From the NCBI GenBank assembly GCA_013151655.1, contig JAADHX010000333.1, positions 1-7,243 on the forward strand: a stretch of DNA of 7,243 bases, in the 5' to 3' direction. This document shows positions 1-6,061 of the stretch, piece after piece (the first letter of the stretch is position 1; the number at the start of each line of letters is the position of its first letter). The notes beneath the pieces were generated by a model that was not told the origin of the DNA, did not search any database, and saw only the letters and a program-made list of their open reading frames with translations. The stretch is from Actinomycetota bacterium (lineage in GTDB: Bacteria > Actinomycetota > Acidimicrobiia > Acidimicrobiales > Poriferisodalaceae). A program made the position numbers and the translations under genes.

Positions 1-320
1 CCGACGGATCGAGCGGTCAGGTGTTTTCCGACGAAGAACTGTTAACCCAGCTTGGCCAGGCCACAAGCACCACAACCCCGCCACCAACAGCTCCACCTGC
101 GACTGCGCCACCCGCAACCAGTCCTCCCACCATCGCAGCGCCGCCGCCGCCAACGCCACCGCCGGCGACCGCGCCCCCAGCAACAAACCCGCCAGCTACC
201 GCGCCACCCGAAACAAGCCAACCACCTACGGCGCCGCCCGAGACGGTGCCACCCGAAGCGACACCGCCTCCTCCTCCACCACCACCACCGCCGCCGGACA
301 CCGGGTCGAACGGCAGCTAA
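1..320 (+). CDS. C-terminal end of a possible FMN-binding protein with Pro/Thr-rich tail (5' partial)
   Basis: Frame 3 is open from the window edge to the TAA at 318-320, so this is the 3' end of a longer gene. The first 20 or so visible residues read DGSSGQVFSDEELLTQLGQA. Their pattern, Asp-x-x-Ser-Gly, an aromatic, Ser, then a helix with Leu and Gln-Leu, resembles the end of FMN_bind domains, which usually read SGAT-Tyr-Thr followed by a helix. The expected FMN-acceptor Thr is Val here. The rest, from about position 63, is a low-complexity tail of Pro, Ala and Thr (PPATAPPAT-like units) with eleven consecutive prolines at 264-296, ending DTGSNGS. Such tails are typical of exported actinobacterial proteins and can be O-mannosylated (family knowledge, not seen). 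The apbE gene starts 3 nt downstream, which supports a flavin role. A GTG at 21 could start a short ORF, but it has no signal peptide and the frame stays open upstream. The domain call is tentative; the coding frame is sound. Confidence 0.6.
   Translation, partial: DGSSGQVFSDEELLTQLGQATSTTTPPPTAPPATAPPATSPPTIAAPPPPTPPPATAPPATNPPATAPPETSQPPTAPPETVPPEATPPPPPPPPPPPDTGSNGS
63..317 (+). repeat. Pro/Ala/Thr low-complexity coding repeat
   Basis: The DNA is an irregular array of short units coding for Pro-Pro-Ala-Thr, Ala-Pro-Pro-Glu-Thr and related blocks. It ends in eleven prolines at 264-296 written in codon blocks: one CCG, three CCT, four CCA, three CCG. The blocks suggest triplet expansion. 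At the protein level this would be an extended, flexible linker or cell-wall-spanning tail. Confidence 0.75.
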
Positions 321-323
321 CGA

Positions 324-1301
324 GTGAGAACCCTCACCGCCCAAGATCAACTGGACCCCCACCAAGAGCCGAAATCGACATCGATTTCGGGGCCAGGGGC
401 TTCGAGCACCAATCTCTCGGCTATGGGCACAACCGTCTCCATAACGATTGTCGACGCACCGCCCACCGCAATCGAGATGGCCACGTCGCTAGTTCGCGAC
501 CTACATCGCCGCTGGACTCGTTTCGATCTAGACAGCGAGATCGGTCGGCTCAACCAAGCCAACGGTGCTCTCGTCGTGCTCGAGCCCGACACGTTCGATG
601 TCATCTCGGCCGCGATATCGGCGTTCCATAACACCAACGGAAGCTTCGACCCGACGGTCGCCACATCCATGCGTGCCGCTGGTTACGATCGCGACCTGGA
701 GCAACTCTCCAACGGCGTGTTCGGCCACGAGTTCGAACCAGCGCCCGGCTGCTCCGGAATAGAACTGCTTCCAGATATCTACGGAGTCGTCATGCCCCCT
801 GGGGTCGAGATCGACCTCGGCGGAATCGGCAAGGGTGCAGCAGCCGACCTGGTTGCAGCAGCAGTAATGGGCCTAGGCGCGGCTGGCGTGTGTATCAACC
901 TGGGCGGCGACGTGACCGTGAAGGGGATCTCTCCAACCAGTGACCCCTGGACAATCGAACTGGTTCCAACAGCACAAGCCGGCCGCGACCCGCTCGTGGT
1001 GCGGCTCAATGACGGCGCTGTGTGCACCAGTCGCACCGACCTACGAAAGTGGGACAGCCCCACTGGGCCGCGACACCACATCGTCGACCCGACCAGTGGC
1101 GCGCCGGTCCCTACCACCATCGTTTCAGTCAGCGTCTTGGCCACCAATGCCATCAGCGCCGAACCCCTGACCAAAGCCGCTCTCGTGGCTGGGCCGCGAC
1201 ACGCCCGCTCTGTGCTCAGCGCGGCGGGCGTCCCAGCGGTGATTGGCACCTTTGATGGCTCACTTCACGCGGTTGGCAATATCAGGGAGTACCTACGATG
1301 A
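324..1301 (+). CDS. apbE: FAD:protein FMN transferase (ApbE family)
   Basis: ApbE splits FAD and attaches the FMN part to a Thr/Ser of a target protein through a phosphoester bond, using Mg2+. The 325-residue product is of normal family length. Family motifs in order are AMGT (33-36), DSEIGRLN (70-77), GSFDPTVA (106-113), DLGGIGKGAAAD (164-175), INLGGDV (191-197), HHIVDP (251-256) and AEPLTKAALVAG (279-290). In the last motif the usual ADALATA metal-site pattern has Glu for Asp and Lys for Thr, a variant I recall in actinobacterial homologues. No signal peptide or lipobox is visible, so it looks cytosolic. The GTG at 324 is chosen because the conserved MGT at residue 34 is normally preceded by a short strand. 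It has no clear ribosome site and probably relies on reinitiation after the TAA at 318-320. The alternative ATG at 423 would start exactly at MGT. The 3' end overlaps the next gene by 4 nt, indicating coupled translation. Confidence 0.93.
   Translation: MRTLTAQDQLDPHQEPKSTSISGPGASSTNLSAMGTTVSITIVDAPPTAIEMATSLVRDLHRRWTRFDLDSEIGRLNQANGALVVLEPDTFDVISAAISAFHNTNGSFDPTVATSMRAAGYDRDLEQLSNGVFGHEFEPAPGCSGIELLPDIYGVVMPPGVEIDLGGIGKGAAADLVAAAVMGLGAAGVCINLGGDVTVKGISPTSDPWTIELVPTAQAGRDPLVVRLNDGAVCTSRTDLRKWDSPTGPRHHIVDPTSGAPVPTTIVSVSVLATNAISAEPLTKAALVAGPRHARSVLSAAGVPAVIGTFDGSLHAVGNIREYLR
369..390. repeat. 22-bp near-perfect palindrome inside the 5' end of apbE
   Basis: The arm CCGAAATCGA (369-378) is matched by its exact reverse complement at 381-390, with only a CA centre between them. 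It lies in codons 16-23 of apbE, in the poorly conserved region before the MGT motif. It is followed by GGGG and no T-run, so it is not a normal intrinsic terminator. It could be an operator, an mRNA hairpin near the start, or chance. Confidence 0.6.
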
Positions 1302-1909
1302 TCGCGGTCTCAGAGCAATTGTCTTGGTACGTGTCACGCTCGGCCGGTTTCACGGCTTGGGTACTCACCGCCCTGTCGGTCCTGTGGGGTCTCTTCTTGT
1401 CGACCGGCATCATGCGCGGCAGACCAACCCGACCGTGGCTACTTGACCTGCACCGTTTCCTAGGCGGACTCACCGTGGTGTTCGTCGGCGTTCATATAGC
1501 CGCGCTGGTCGCCGACAACTTCGTGTACTTCGGCTGGTCCGAAGTACTGGTGCCAATGGCGTCAGACTGGCAGCCGGGTGCCGTCGCATGGGGAATCGTG
1601 GCGTTCTACCTCCTCATTGCCGTGGAGGTCACGTCGTTGCTAAGACGGCGGTTCGTTTCGGAACGAATCTGGCGAGCAGTCCACGCTTCGAGCTTCTTGT
1701 TGTTCGGCTTCGGAACCGTCCATACGTTCCAAGCTGGCTCCGACCTAGACCGTCAGTGGGTTTTCTGGAGCGTGGCTGGCCTCACTGGCCTTGTTCTTAT
1801 CCTGAGTTGGTGGCGTGTGCTCGTGGGCCGATCGGCCGCTCCTGTACAGAAACGCGTCCTCGCCGAAGAACCCATGCCGGCACCTGCACCCCAAGAGGTC
1901 AGTATCTAA
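1298..1909 (+). CDS. Ferric reductase-like heme b membrane protein
   Basis: This 203-residue protein has five predicted membrane helices (about 17-36, 55-73, 93-113, 128-145, 155-173). Two His pairs, H52/H66 in helix 2 and H129/H142 in helix 4, have the 14- and 13-residue spacing known for bis-His heme b ligands of the ferric reductase/NADPH oxidase superfamily. I infer an inner heme (H52, H129) and an outer heme (H66, H142). The Arg-rich loops RGRPTR (40-45) and RRRFVSERIWR (116-126) should face the cytoplasm. There is no FAD/NAD-binding domain, so electrons must come from and go to other proteins. The likely outer partner is the flavinylated protein encoded upstream of apbE. The start codon ATG overlaps the apbE stop as ATGA, so translation is coupled and the genes form an operon. 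The tail (about 180-203) is Pro/Ala-rich and unremarkable. Quinone-linked cytochrome b561 is a less likely alternative. Confidence 0.85.
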   Translation: MIAVSEQLSWYVSRSAGFTAWVLTALSVLWGLFLSTGIMRGRPTRPWLLDLHRFLGGLTVVFVGVHIAALVADNFVYFGWSEVLVPMASDWQPGAVAWGIVAFYLLIAVEVTSLLRRRFVSERIWRAVHASSFLLFGFGTVHTFQAGSDLDRQWVFWSVAGLTGLVLILSWWRVLVGRSAAPVQKRVLAEEPMPAPAPQEVSI

Positions 1910-1933
1910 CTCGGCGGGGCATCATCGCATCGC

Positions 1934-1953
1934 TTGGCTCAGCCACGAGCCAA
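1934..1953 (+). other. Intercistronic hairpin between the redox genes and the glycosidase gene
   Basis: TTGGCTC (1934-1940) and GAGCCAA (1947-1953) form a perfect 7-bp stem with a 6-nt loop, 24 nt after the preceding stop codon. There is no T-run after it, so it is not a canonical intrinsic terminator. It could be an mRNA processing or stabilising hairpin, or a weak terminator. It also covers the earliest possible TTG start of the next gene, which argues that this stretch is noncoding. Confidence 0.4.
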
Positions 1954-2002
1954 ATCGTCCGATAGATCCACCGTGGGACGTGGACGTACTAGGCCAACTT
2001 CG

Positions 2003-3595
2003 ATGATGAAGATTGCTTTGCCCCTCATTGGGTTGATCATCGTCGTTATCGGCGCGCTAAGCCTTGGCGAAACAGTCGAAGCCGCCGACGACAACTTGGC
2101 CTTTGGAGCCTACGCCAACCGGCTACCTGGCGAATCTCGGATCGATGCGATCACGAACCTCGAGCTCGATTTAGGGCGGCAGCTCGAGATAGTTCGCCGA
2201 TTTGCGCTATGGGATGAGCAGTTTCCTGCCGCAGAAGACGTCTTTGCTGAGGCGGGCGGGCGCGACCTCATGCTGTCGGTTAAGCCGAAACGCACCGATG
2301 GAACCGTGGTGCTGTGGGCCGATATTGGCGCCGCCCTGCCAGGAGACCCTCTGCACGACGAGATGGTTCAGTGGACTGATGCCATCGCCGCGTACGAGGG
2401 CACCGTCTACTTCACCCTGCATCACGAACCCGAGGCCAAGAAGAACCTTCCCTTCGGTGAGGATGCCGACTTCGTCGCAGCGTTCCGCAACTTTGTCGAC
2501 ATCGTACGAGCAGGTGATGCCGCCAACGTCGAGATCATCTGGATCATGACTTCGTGGTCATTCGAGGTCGATAGCACCGATCGACGGTACGCACCGAAGT
2601 GGTACCCCGGCGACGCATGGGTCGACCACGCTGGCGCTGACGCATACAACTGGTACGCCTGCAAAGGCGACCCCAACGCTCACTGGCGATCGCTCGAAGA
2701 CCTCATAGAAGACTTCAGGATCTGGGGCCAAGACCGCCCCGACCTCGGGTTATGGCTACCTGAGTTTGGATCAGATGAGCATCCGGATCTGCCCCTTGCG
2801 AAGGCGCAATGGATCGAAGAACTGGTACCGCTGTTCAGCCAGCCAAGCCATCAGCAATTCAGTGGAATCTTAACGTTCAGTTCCGAACACGAAGCCCCTG
2901 GATCGTCCTGCGATTGGTGGGTGGACTCCTCAGCGGAGGCCCTTGCCGCCTACGCTGCTCTGGGAGCAGACCCCCTGTTCAACCAAGTCGAACCTCCTGC
3001 CGAACCGTCGTCAATCGCGATCGTGGTGAAGGACCCAGCGGCACCCAGCGCGGGCGACAATGCAATAGTCGCCCGCCTCCAGGCCGCCGGTTACGAAGTG
3101 TCGATGCACGACGACACCGACGTCATCGACACCGACGTCATCGACGCCGACGTCGTGCTCATCTCATCGACCGTGTCGTCGTTTGCTCTCCGAGACCGAC
3201 TGGCCGATATTCCAGCCTCGATAGTTCTTGCTAAATCCTGGCTGTTCGGCGACTACGGCCTGTCCGCTAGCAACGGATCGCTCACCCGCGCCACCGACGG
3301 CGACATCGTCGACACCGCCCACCCAATCGCGGCTGGTCTGACGGGGACGGTCACGTTGTTGACGACAAGCGACCGATTCCCAGTGGGTATTCCTGGTGCC
3401 ACCGCCGATGTTGTACTCGAGGTCGACGGCGACCCGACGTTGTGGGTCTATGACGAGGGCGATCTACTGCCAAGCGGCACCGCGGCATCGGGCTGCCGGT
3501 CGACCCTGCACGCGTTCAAAGATACGGCGGCTAACTATTCGCCCGACGGCTGGTTGTTATTCGACGCCACCATCACCTGGGCCGCCAACTGCTAA
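2003..3595 (+). CDS. Secreted GH26-like glycoside hydrolase with C-terminal ThuA/GATase1-like domain
   Basis: Numbering is from the ATG at 2003 (530 residues). Residues 1-27 form a Sec signal peptide with a hydrophobic core and likely cleavage after VEA. Residues 30-325 resemble a GH26-type barrel: the acid/base motif HHEPE (140-144, E142), then IIWIMTSW, then WYPGDAWVDHAGADAYNW (200-217), and the nucleophile motif PEFG (253-256, E254). GH26 enzymes hydrolyse beta-mannans and related glucans; the substrate here cannot be read. Residues 336-530 (SIAIVVKDP..., LISSTV, AHPIAAGLTG, GWLLFDATITWA) look like a ThuA/class I glutamine-amidotransferase-like fold, possibly a glycan-associated domain. 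I chose 2003 because it directly precedes the signal peptide and has AGG at 1991-1993 nine nt upstream. In-frame TTG 1934 and GTG 1973 would add an Arg-rich extension. The gene lies 93 nt after the heme protein on the same strand, so co-transcription is possible. It converges with the gene at 3654. Confidence 0.75.
   Translation: MMKIALPLIGLIIVVIGALSLGETVEAADDNLAFGAYANRLPGESRIDAITNLELDLGRQLEIVRRFALWDEQFPAAEDVFAEAGGRDLMLSVKPKRTDGTVVLWADIGAALPGDPLHDEMVQWTDAIAAYEGTVYFTLHHEPEAKKNLPFGEDADFVAAFRNFVDIVRAGDAANVEIIWIMTSWSFEVDSTDRRYAPKWYPGDAWVDHAGADAYNWYACKGDPNAHWRSLEDLIEDFRIWGQDRPDLGLWLPEFGSDEHPDLPLAKAQWIEELVPLFSQPSHQQFSGILTFSSEHEAPGSSCDWWVDSSAEALAAYAALGADPLFNQVEPPAEPSSIAIVVKDPAAPSAGDNAIVARLQAAGYEVSMHDDTDVIDTDVIDADVVLISSTVSSFALRDRLADIPASIVLAKSWLFGDYGLSASNGSLTRATDGDIVDTAHPIAAGLTGTVTLLTTSDRFPVGIPGATADVVLEVDGDPTLWVYDEGDLLPSGTAASGCRSTLHAFKDTAANYSPDGWLLFDATITWAANC
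3113..3157 (+). repeat. Three-copy 15-bp in-frame tandem repeat (DTDVI)
   Basis: GACACCGACGTCATC occurs twice in tandem (3113-3127, 3128-3142), followed by a diverged third copy at 3143-3157. They encode DTDVI, DTDVI and DADVV in the C-terminal domain of the glycosidase, just before its VLISSTV strand. The first two copies are identical at every base, pointing to a recent in-frame duplication. Confidence 0.8.
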
Positions 3596-3600
3596 GCAGA

Positions 3601-3635
3601 CCTCAGATCTCCGAACGCGCCTCAGATCTCCGAAC
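3601..3635. repeat. Perfect 16-bp direct repeat in the convergent intergenic gap
   Basis: CCTCAGATCTCCGAAC occurs at 3601-3616 and again at 3620-3635, separated by GCG, inside the 58-nt gap between two convergent stop codons. Each copy contains the palindrome AGATCT, so the two can also pair as a 6-bp stem with a 13-nt loop. No T-rich tail follows on either strand. Its role is unknown; possibilities are a tandem protein site, a weak bidirectional terminator, or slippage. Confidence 0.75.
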
Positions 3636-3653
3636 AGGTTGCGGGGCTGGCCC

Positions 3654-4907
3654 TTAGCTCTGGGGCGGTTTGGGCTCTTTAGGGAGGCCGAGAACGCGCT
3701 CGCCGACGATGTTGCGTTGAACTTCGGCGGTGCCGCCCCAAATGGTCTCGGAGCGGCTGAAGAAGAAGGCGGCCTGCATTGCCGACACTGGGTACTGCTC
3801 GGTGGCTTCGCGACGTCCGACTCCGGGAATCGATGCTGTGTCGTCTGAGCCAGTCAGAATCTGCCCTAGTGGCCCTTCGATGTCGAGATACAGCTCCATG
3901 ACGGTGCGGTGATACTCAGACCAGTTCATCTTGTTCATGGCGCCCATAGCTGCGGCGTTGTTGGTGCCATTAAGAACGTCGGCTAGCGATCGAAGACCGT
4001 TGATACGCATGATCTCGACCTTGCTGTGGGCCCAGGCCAGCCGCTGCCGGATTAGTGGATCGTCGATCTTGCCGTTGGTTCTGGCCACGTCGACGATGGC
4101 CTCGAGTTCGCGCTCAAACCGACGGTGACCGGTGGTGGCCGATGTGCCGCGCTCGAACCCGAGCGTGGTCATAGCCACCTTCCAGCCGTTGTTGACGCCA
4201 CCGACCACGGCGTCTTTCGGACAGCGTGCATCGGTGAAGAACACCTCGTTGAATTCTTCTGAGCTGTCGACCTGTTTGATGGGCCTGATCTCGACGCCAG
4301 GTTGATTCATAGGCACAAGCATGTAGCTGATGCCAGCGTGCTTGGCGACTGTCGAATCGGTGCGCGTCAGCAAGAAGCAATAGTCGGAGCCCTTTGCCTG
4401 GGTGGTCCACACCTTCTGGCCGTTGATGATCCACTCGTCGCCGTCGAGTTCGGCCTTGCATTGAAGGCTTGCTAGATCCGAACCGGAGCCTGGTTCGGAG
4501 AACCCCTGACACCAGCCCGTGTTGCCACTCAAGATGCCAGGCAGAAACTGCTTCTTTTGTTCCTCGGTGCCCCATTGGAGAATCGTTGGGCCAACAAGTG
4601 TGTCGCCGAAGAAGTCGCCGCGCATCGGCGCACCGGCTCGATCGAACTCCTCGGACAAGACGACTGACTGCATCGTGTCGAGACCTTTGCCGCCGTATTC
4701 GGTGGGCCACGAAGCACAGATCCAGCCGCCCTCGAACAGCCGAAGGGGCCAGTCCTGGTTGAATTGCTCGCGTTCTTCACCAACCAGTTCGAAGTCGTTG
4801 TCGCGTTCTCCATCGGCCCCGAACCAACCTTGGGGAAGATTGTTCGTAAGCCAGCTCCGGATGTCTGATCTGAACTGTTCTGCTTCAACGGGGTAAGTCA
4901 AGTCCAT
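3654..4907 (-). CDS. Acyl-CoA dehydrogenase family protein
   Basis: FAD enzyme that introduces the alpha,beta double bond into acyl-CoA, passing electrons to electron-transfer flavoprotein; cytosolic. The 417-residue product is full length. It has an N-terminal helical domain (about 5-125), a beta domain with WCQGFSEPGSGSD (132-144) and NGQKVWTT (162-169) that contacts FAD and substrate, and a C-terminal helical domain (about 240-408) with IWGGTAEVQRNIVGERVLGLP (389-409). The Glu that medium-chain enzymes carry just before Gly-Thr is Gly391 or Gly392 here. E252 in GFERGT sits where isovaleryl- and long-chain enzymes keep their base, so catalysis by E252 is my inference. The pattern fits actinobacterial FadE proteins used for branched, sterol or unusual acyl chains, some of which work as heteromers. 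No partner subunit is in this window. ATG at 4907 is preceded by a modest AGGT ribosome site (4912-4915), and the stop is TAA. Confidence 0.95.
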   Translation of the reverse strand: MDLTYPVEAEQFRSDIRSWLTNNLPQGWFGADGERDNDFELVGEEREQFNQDWPLRLFEGGWICASWPTEYGGKGLDTMQSVVLSEEFDRAGAPMRGDFFGDTLVGPTILQWGTEEQKKQFLPGILSGNTGWCQGFSEPGSGSDLASLQCKAELDGDEWIINGQKVWTTQAKGSDYCFLLTRTDSTVAKHAGISYMLVPMNQPGVEIRPIKQVDSSEEFNEVFFTDARCPKDAVVGGVNNGWKVAMTTLGFERGTSATTGHRRFERELEAIVDVARTNGKIDDPLIRQRLAWAHSKVEIMRINGLRSLADVLNGTNNAAAMGAMNKMNWSEYHRTVMELYLDIEGPLGQILTGSDDTASIPGVGRREATEQYPVSAMQAAFFFSRSETIWGGTAEVQRNIVGERVLGLPKEPKPPQS

Positions 4908-4915
4908 GACTACCT

Positions 4916-4945
4916 ATGTTACCGGCGGGTAACTAACGGATTCAA
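4916..4945 (-). promoter_or_regulatory. Possible promoter and operator of the acyl-CoA dehydrogenase gene
   Basis: A perfect inverted repeat GTTACC-GGCG-GGTAAC occupies 4918-4933, ending 11 nt before the ATG. Reading the - strand, TTGAAT (4940-4945) and TAACAT (4916-4921) make a weak -35/-10 pair with an 18-nt spacer. The repeat would then fill the spacer and overlap the -10, the classic place for a repressor. The transcript would be almost leaderless. A TetR-type acyl-CoA-responsive regulator is a reasonable guess from the gene's role only. Confidence 0.45.
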
Positions 4946-4972
4946 AACCGACTGCCAGCAGCCCGAATACAG

Positions 4973-6055
4973 CTACTCGCCCGAAATCCGAAGGTCGATC
5001 TCCATAACCATGTCCAACGATTCGTCCCCTGAGGAGATGGCAATGGTCCCTGAAGCCACAACCCGAGACTCGATCGGCATCGGCTCGGTCACATCGCCGT
5101 AAAGCGTTCCCGAACCGGAAATGGTGCCGAGCATGGTGACCACAAGACCATCACTCATCACCGAACCATCCATGACTTGTTCATAGGTAACGTCGGCGCG
5201 GTACCGGTCGCCATCGATCTCAATCACCTCATAGAAAGTGACGATTGTTGAGGCGAGCCCTTGAACTGGAACCACCACAGAAGTGGACCAGACTGCGCCC
5301 ACACCAAGCGGTACCGACGGTAGTGGTACCGAAAAGGCGCCAGCGACATCGGCACCTAGACCAAGTTGGTCGACCAACGCCGGGTCGGTTCCATCAGGCA
5401 CCGACACCTCGACCGAACCTGAGACACCAGACGCATCCACCGAAGCGGTAACGCTGACACCGTTGAGGCCGGCGATCACCTCACCGAACGAGGCGGAGAC
5501 AACTGGATCGACGCCATCGTCTGGCCGGACGATCGGTTGGCCATAAGTCGAGACCGCCGTGATCGTGCCCGTAGACGTGACGTCCACGACTTCGACCACC
5601 ATCGGCAACTCAGCGACGGGTATTCGCGTCGAAGGCGGCGCGCCACGGCCCACAAATGAGATCTGTTGATCGAACAAGAGCGTCCCGGACCAGGTCTCGC
5701 CGACCGCTGGTCTAGGCGTAAACAGCAGAGTGTTCGAGCTCTCTCCCAGAGAAACCACTGACAAGACGTCGCCGTCATCGGCGCCGGCAGGCGCTGTCGT
5801 ACTCGAAGTCGAGGTCGAGGTCGTGCCGAAAGTAGTCGCGGTTGTACTCGTGCTTGAGGTTGATGAAGCTGAAGTTGTGGCTTGAGTGGGTGGCGGTGAA
5901 GCAGTGGTCGGTGTAGTCGTCGCGCTACTCGTGGTACTGGCGTCCGCGTCGACATCGCCTACGACCGGCGACGCGTCGGTTCCGCCCCCACACGCACCAA
6001 CCGCAAGTGCCAAGGCCAGCAAGACTGCAAGGTTTCTTCGGTTCTTGCACCCCAC
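4973..6055 (-). CDS. Putative lipoprotein with Thr/Ser-rich linker and beta-rich domain
   Basis: The 360-residue product begins with KNRR, a hydrophobic stretch (9-20) and the lipobox-like VGAC (19-22), so Cys22 should be lipidated and the protein anchored outside the membrane. Residues 27-90 are an almost pure Thr/Ser/Ala/Pro linker, a type often O-mannosylated in actinobacteria (family knowledge). Residues 95-360 alternate hydrophobic and polar residues as beta strands do, with segments such as PRPAVGETWSG (114-124) and VPLGVGAVWSTSV (248-260). The 'Pro-x-Gly-x-Gly-Ala-x-Trp' feel recalls uncharacterised actinobacterial lipoproteins (DUF6263-like), but I cannot confirm this. No catalytic motif is visible. 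The GTG start at 6055 is well supported: GAGGAG (- strand, 6062-6067) sits 6 nt upstream and the lipobox follows at normal distance. The stop is TAG. The acyl-CoA dehydrogenase gene lies 65 nt downstream on the same strand but seems to have its own promoter. Function unknown. Confidence 0.85.
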   Translation of the reverse strand: MGCKNRRNLAVLLALALAVGACGGGTDASPVVGDVDADASTTSSATTTPTTASPPPTQATTSASSTSSTSTTATTFGTTSTSTSSTTAPAGADDGDVLSVVSLGESSNTLLFTPRPAVGETWSGTLLFDQQISFVGRGAPPSTRIPVAELPMVVEVVDVTSTGTITAVSTYGQPIVRPDDGVDPVVSASFGEVIAGLNGVSVTASVDASGVSGSVEVSVPDGTDPALVDQLGLGADVAGAFSVPLPSVPLGVGAVWSTSVVVPVQGLASTIVTFYEVIEIDGDRYRADVTYEQVMDGSVMSDGLVVTMLGTISGSGTLYGDVTEPMPIESRVVASGTIAISSGDESLDMVMEIDLRISGE

Positions 6056-6061
6056 GTGGAA

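Noticed and set aside
17..301. Reverse-strand Gly/Val/Ala-rich open frame opposite the Pro-rich tail
   Set aside because: It is the mirror of the Pro/Ala/Thr codons (CCN read as NGG). The + strand frame continues from the window edge and leads into the apbE operon.
294..317. PPDTG near the C-terminus as a sortase signal
   Set aside because: Lacks the Leu of LPxTG, and no hydrophobic segment or basic tail follows.
779..1249. 156-codon reverse open frame inside apbE
   Set aside because: Overlaps the fully motif-supported ApbE frame, resembles no family, and is explained by high GC.
1934..2002. N-terminal extension of the glycosidase from TTG 1934 or GTG 1973
   Set aside because: It would put 23 (from TTG 1934) or 10 (from GTG 1973) polar, Arg-containing residues before a normal signal peptide, and from 1934 it also overlaps a hairpin. 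Not fully excluded.
3601..3635. CRISPR array
   Set aside because: Only two 16-bp units with a 3-nt gap; no spacers and no cas genes.
3636..3660. Intrinsic terminator from GGGGCTGGCCC
   Set aside because: The stem is only about 4 bp, has no T-run, and runs into the acyl-CoA dehydrogenase stop.
5476..5955. 159-codon open frame on the - strand inside the lipoprotein gene
   Set aside because: Arg/Pro/Leu-rich shadow frame; the lipoprotein frame has a ribosome site, signal peptide and lipobox.
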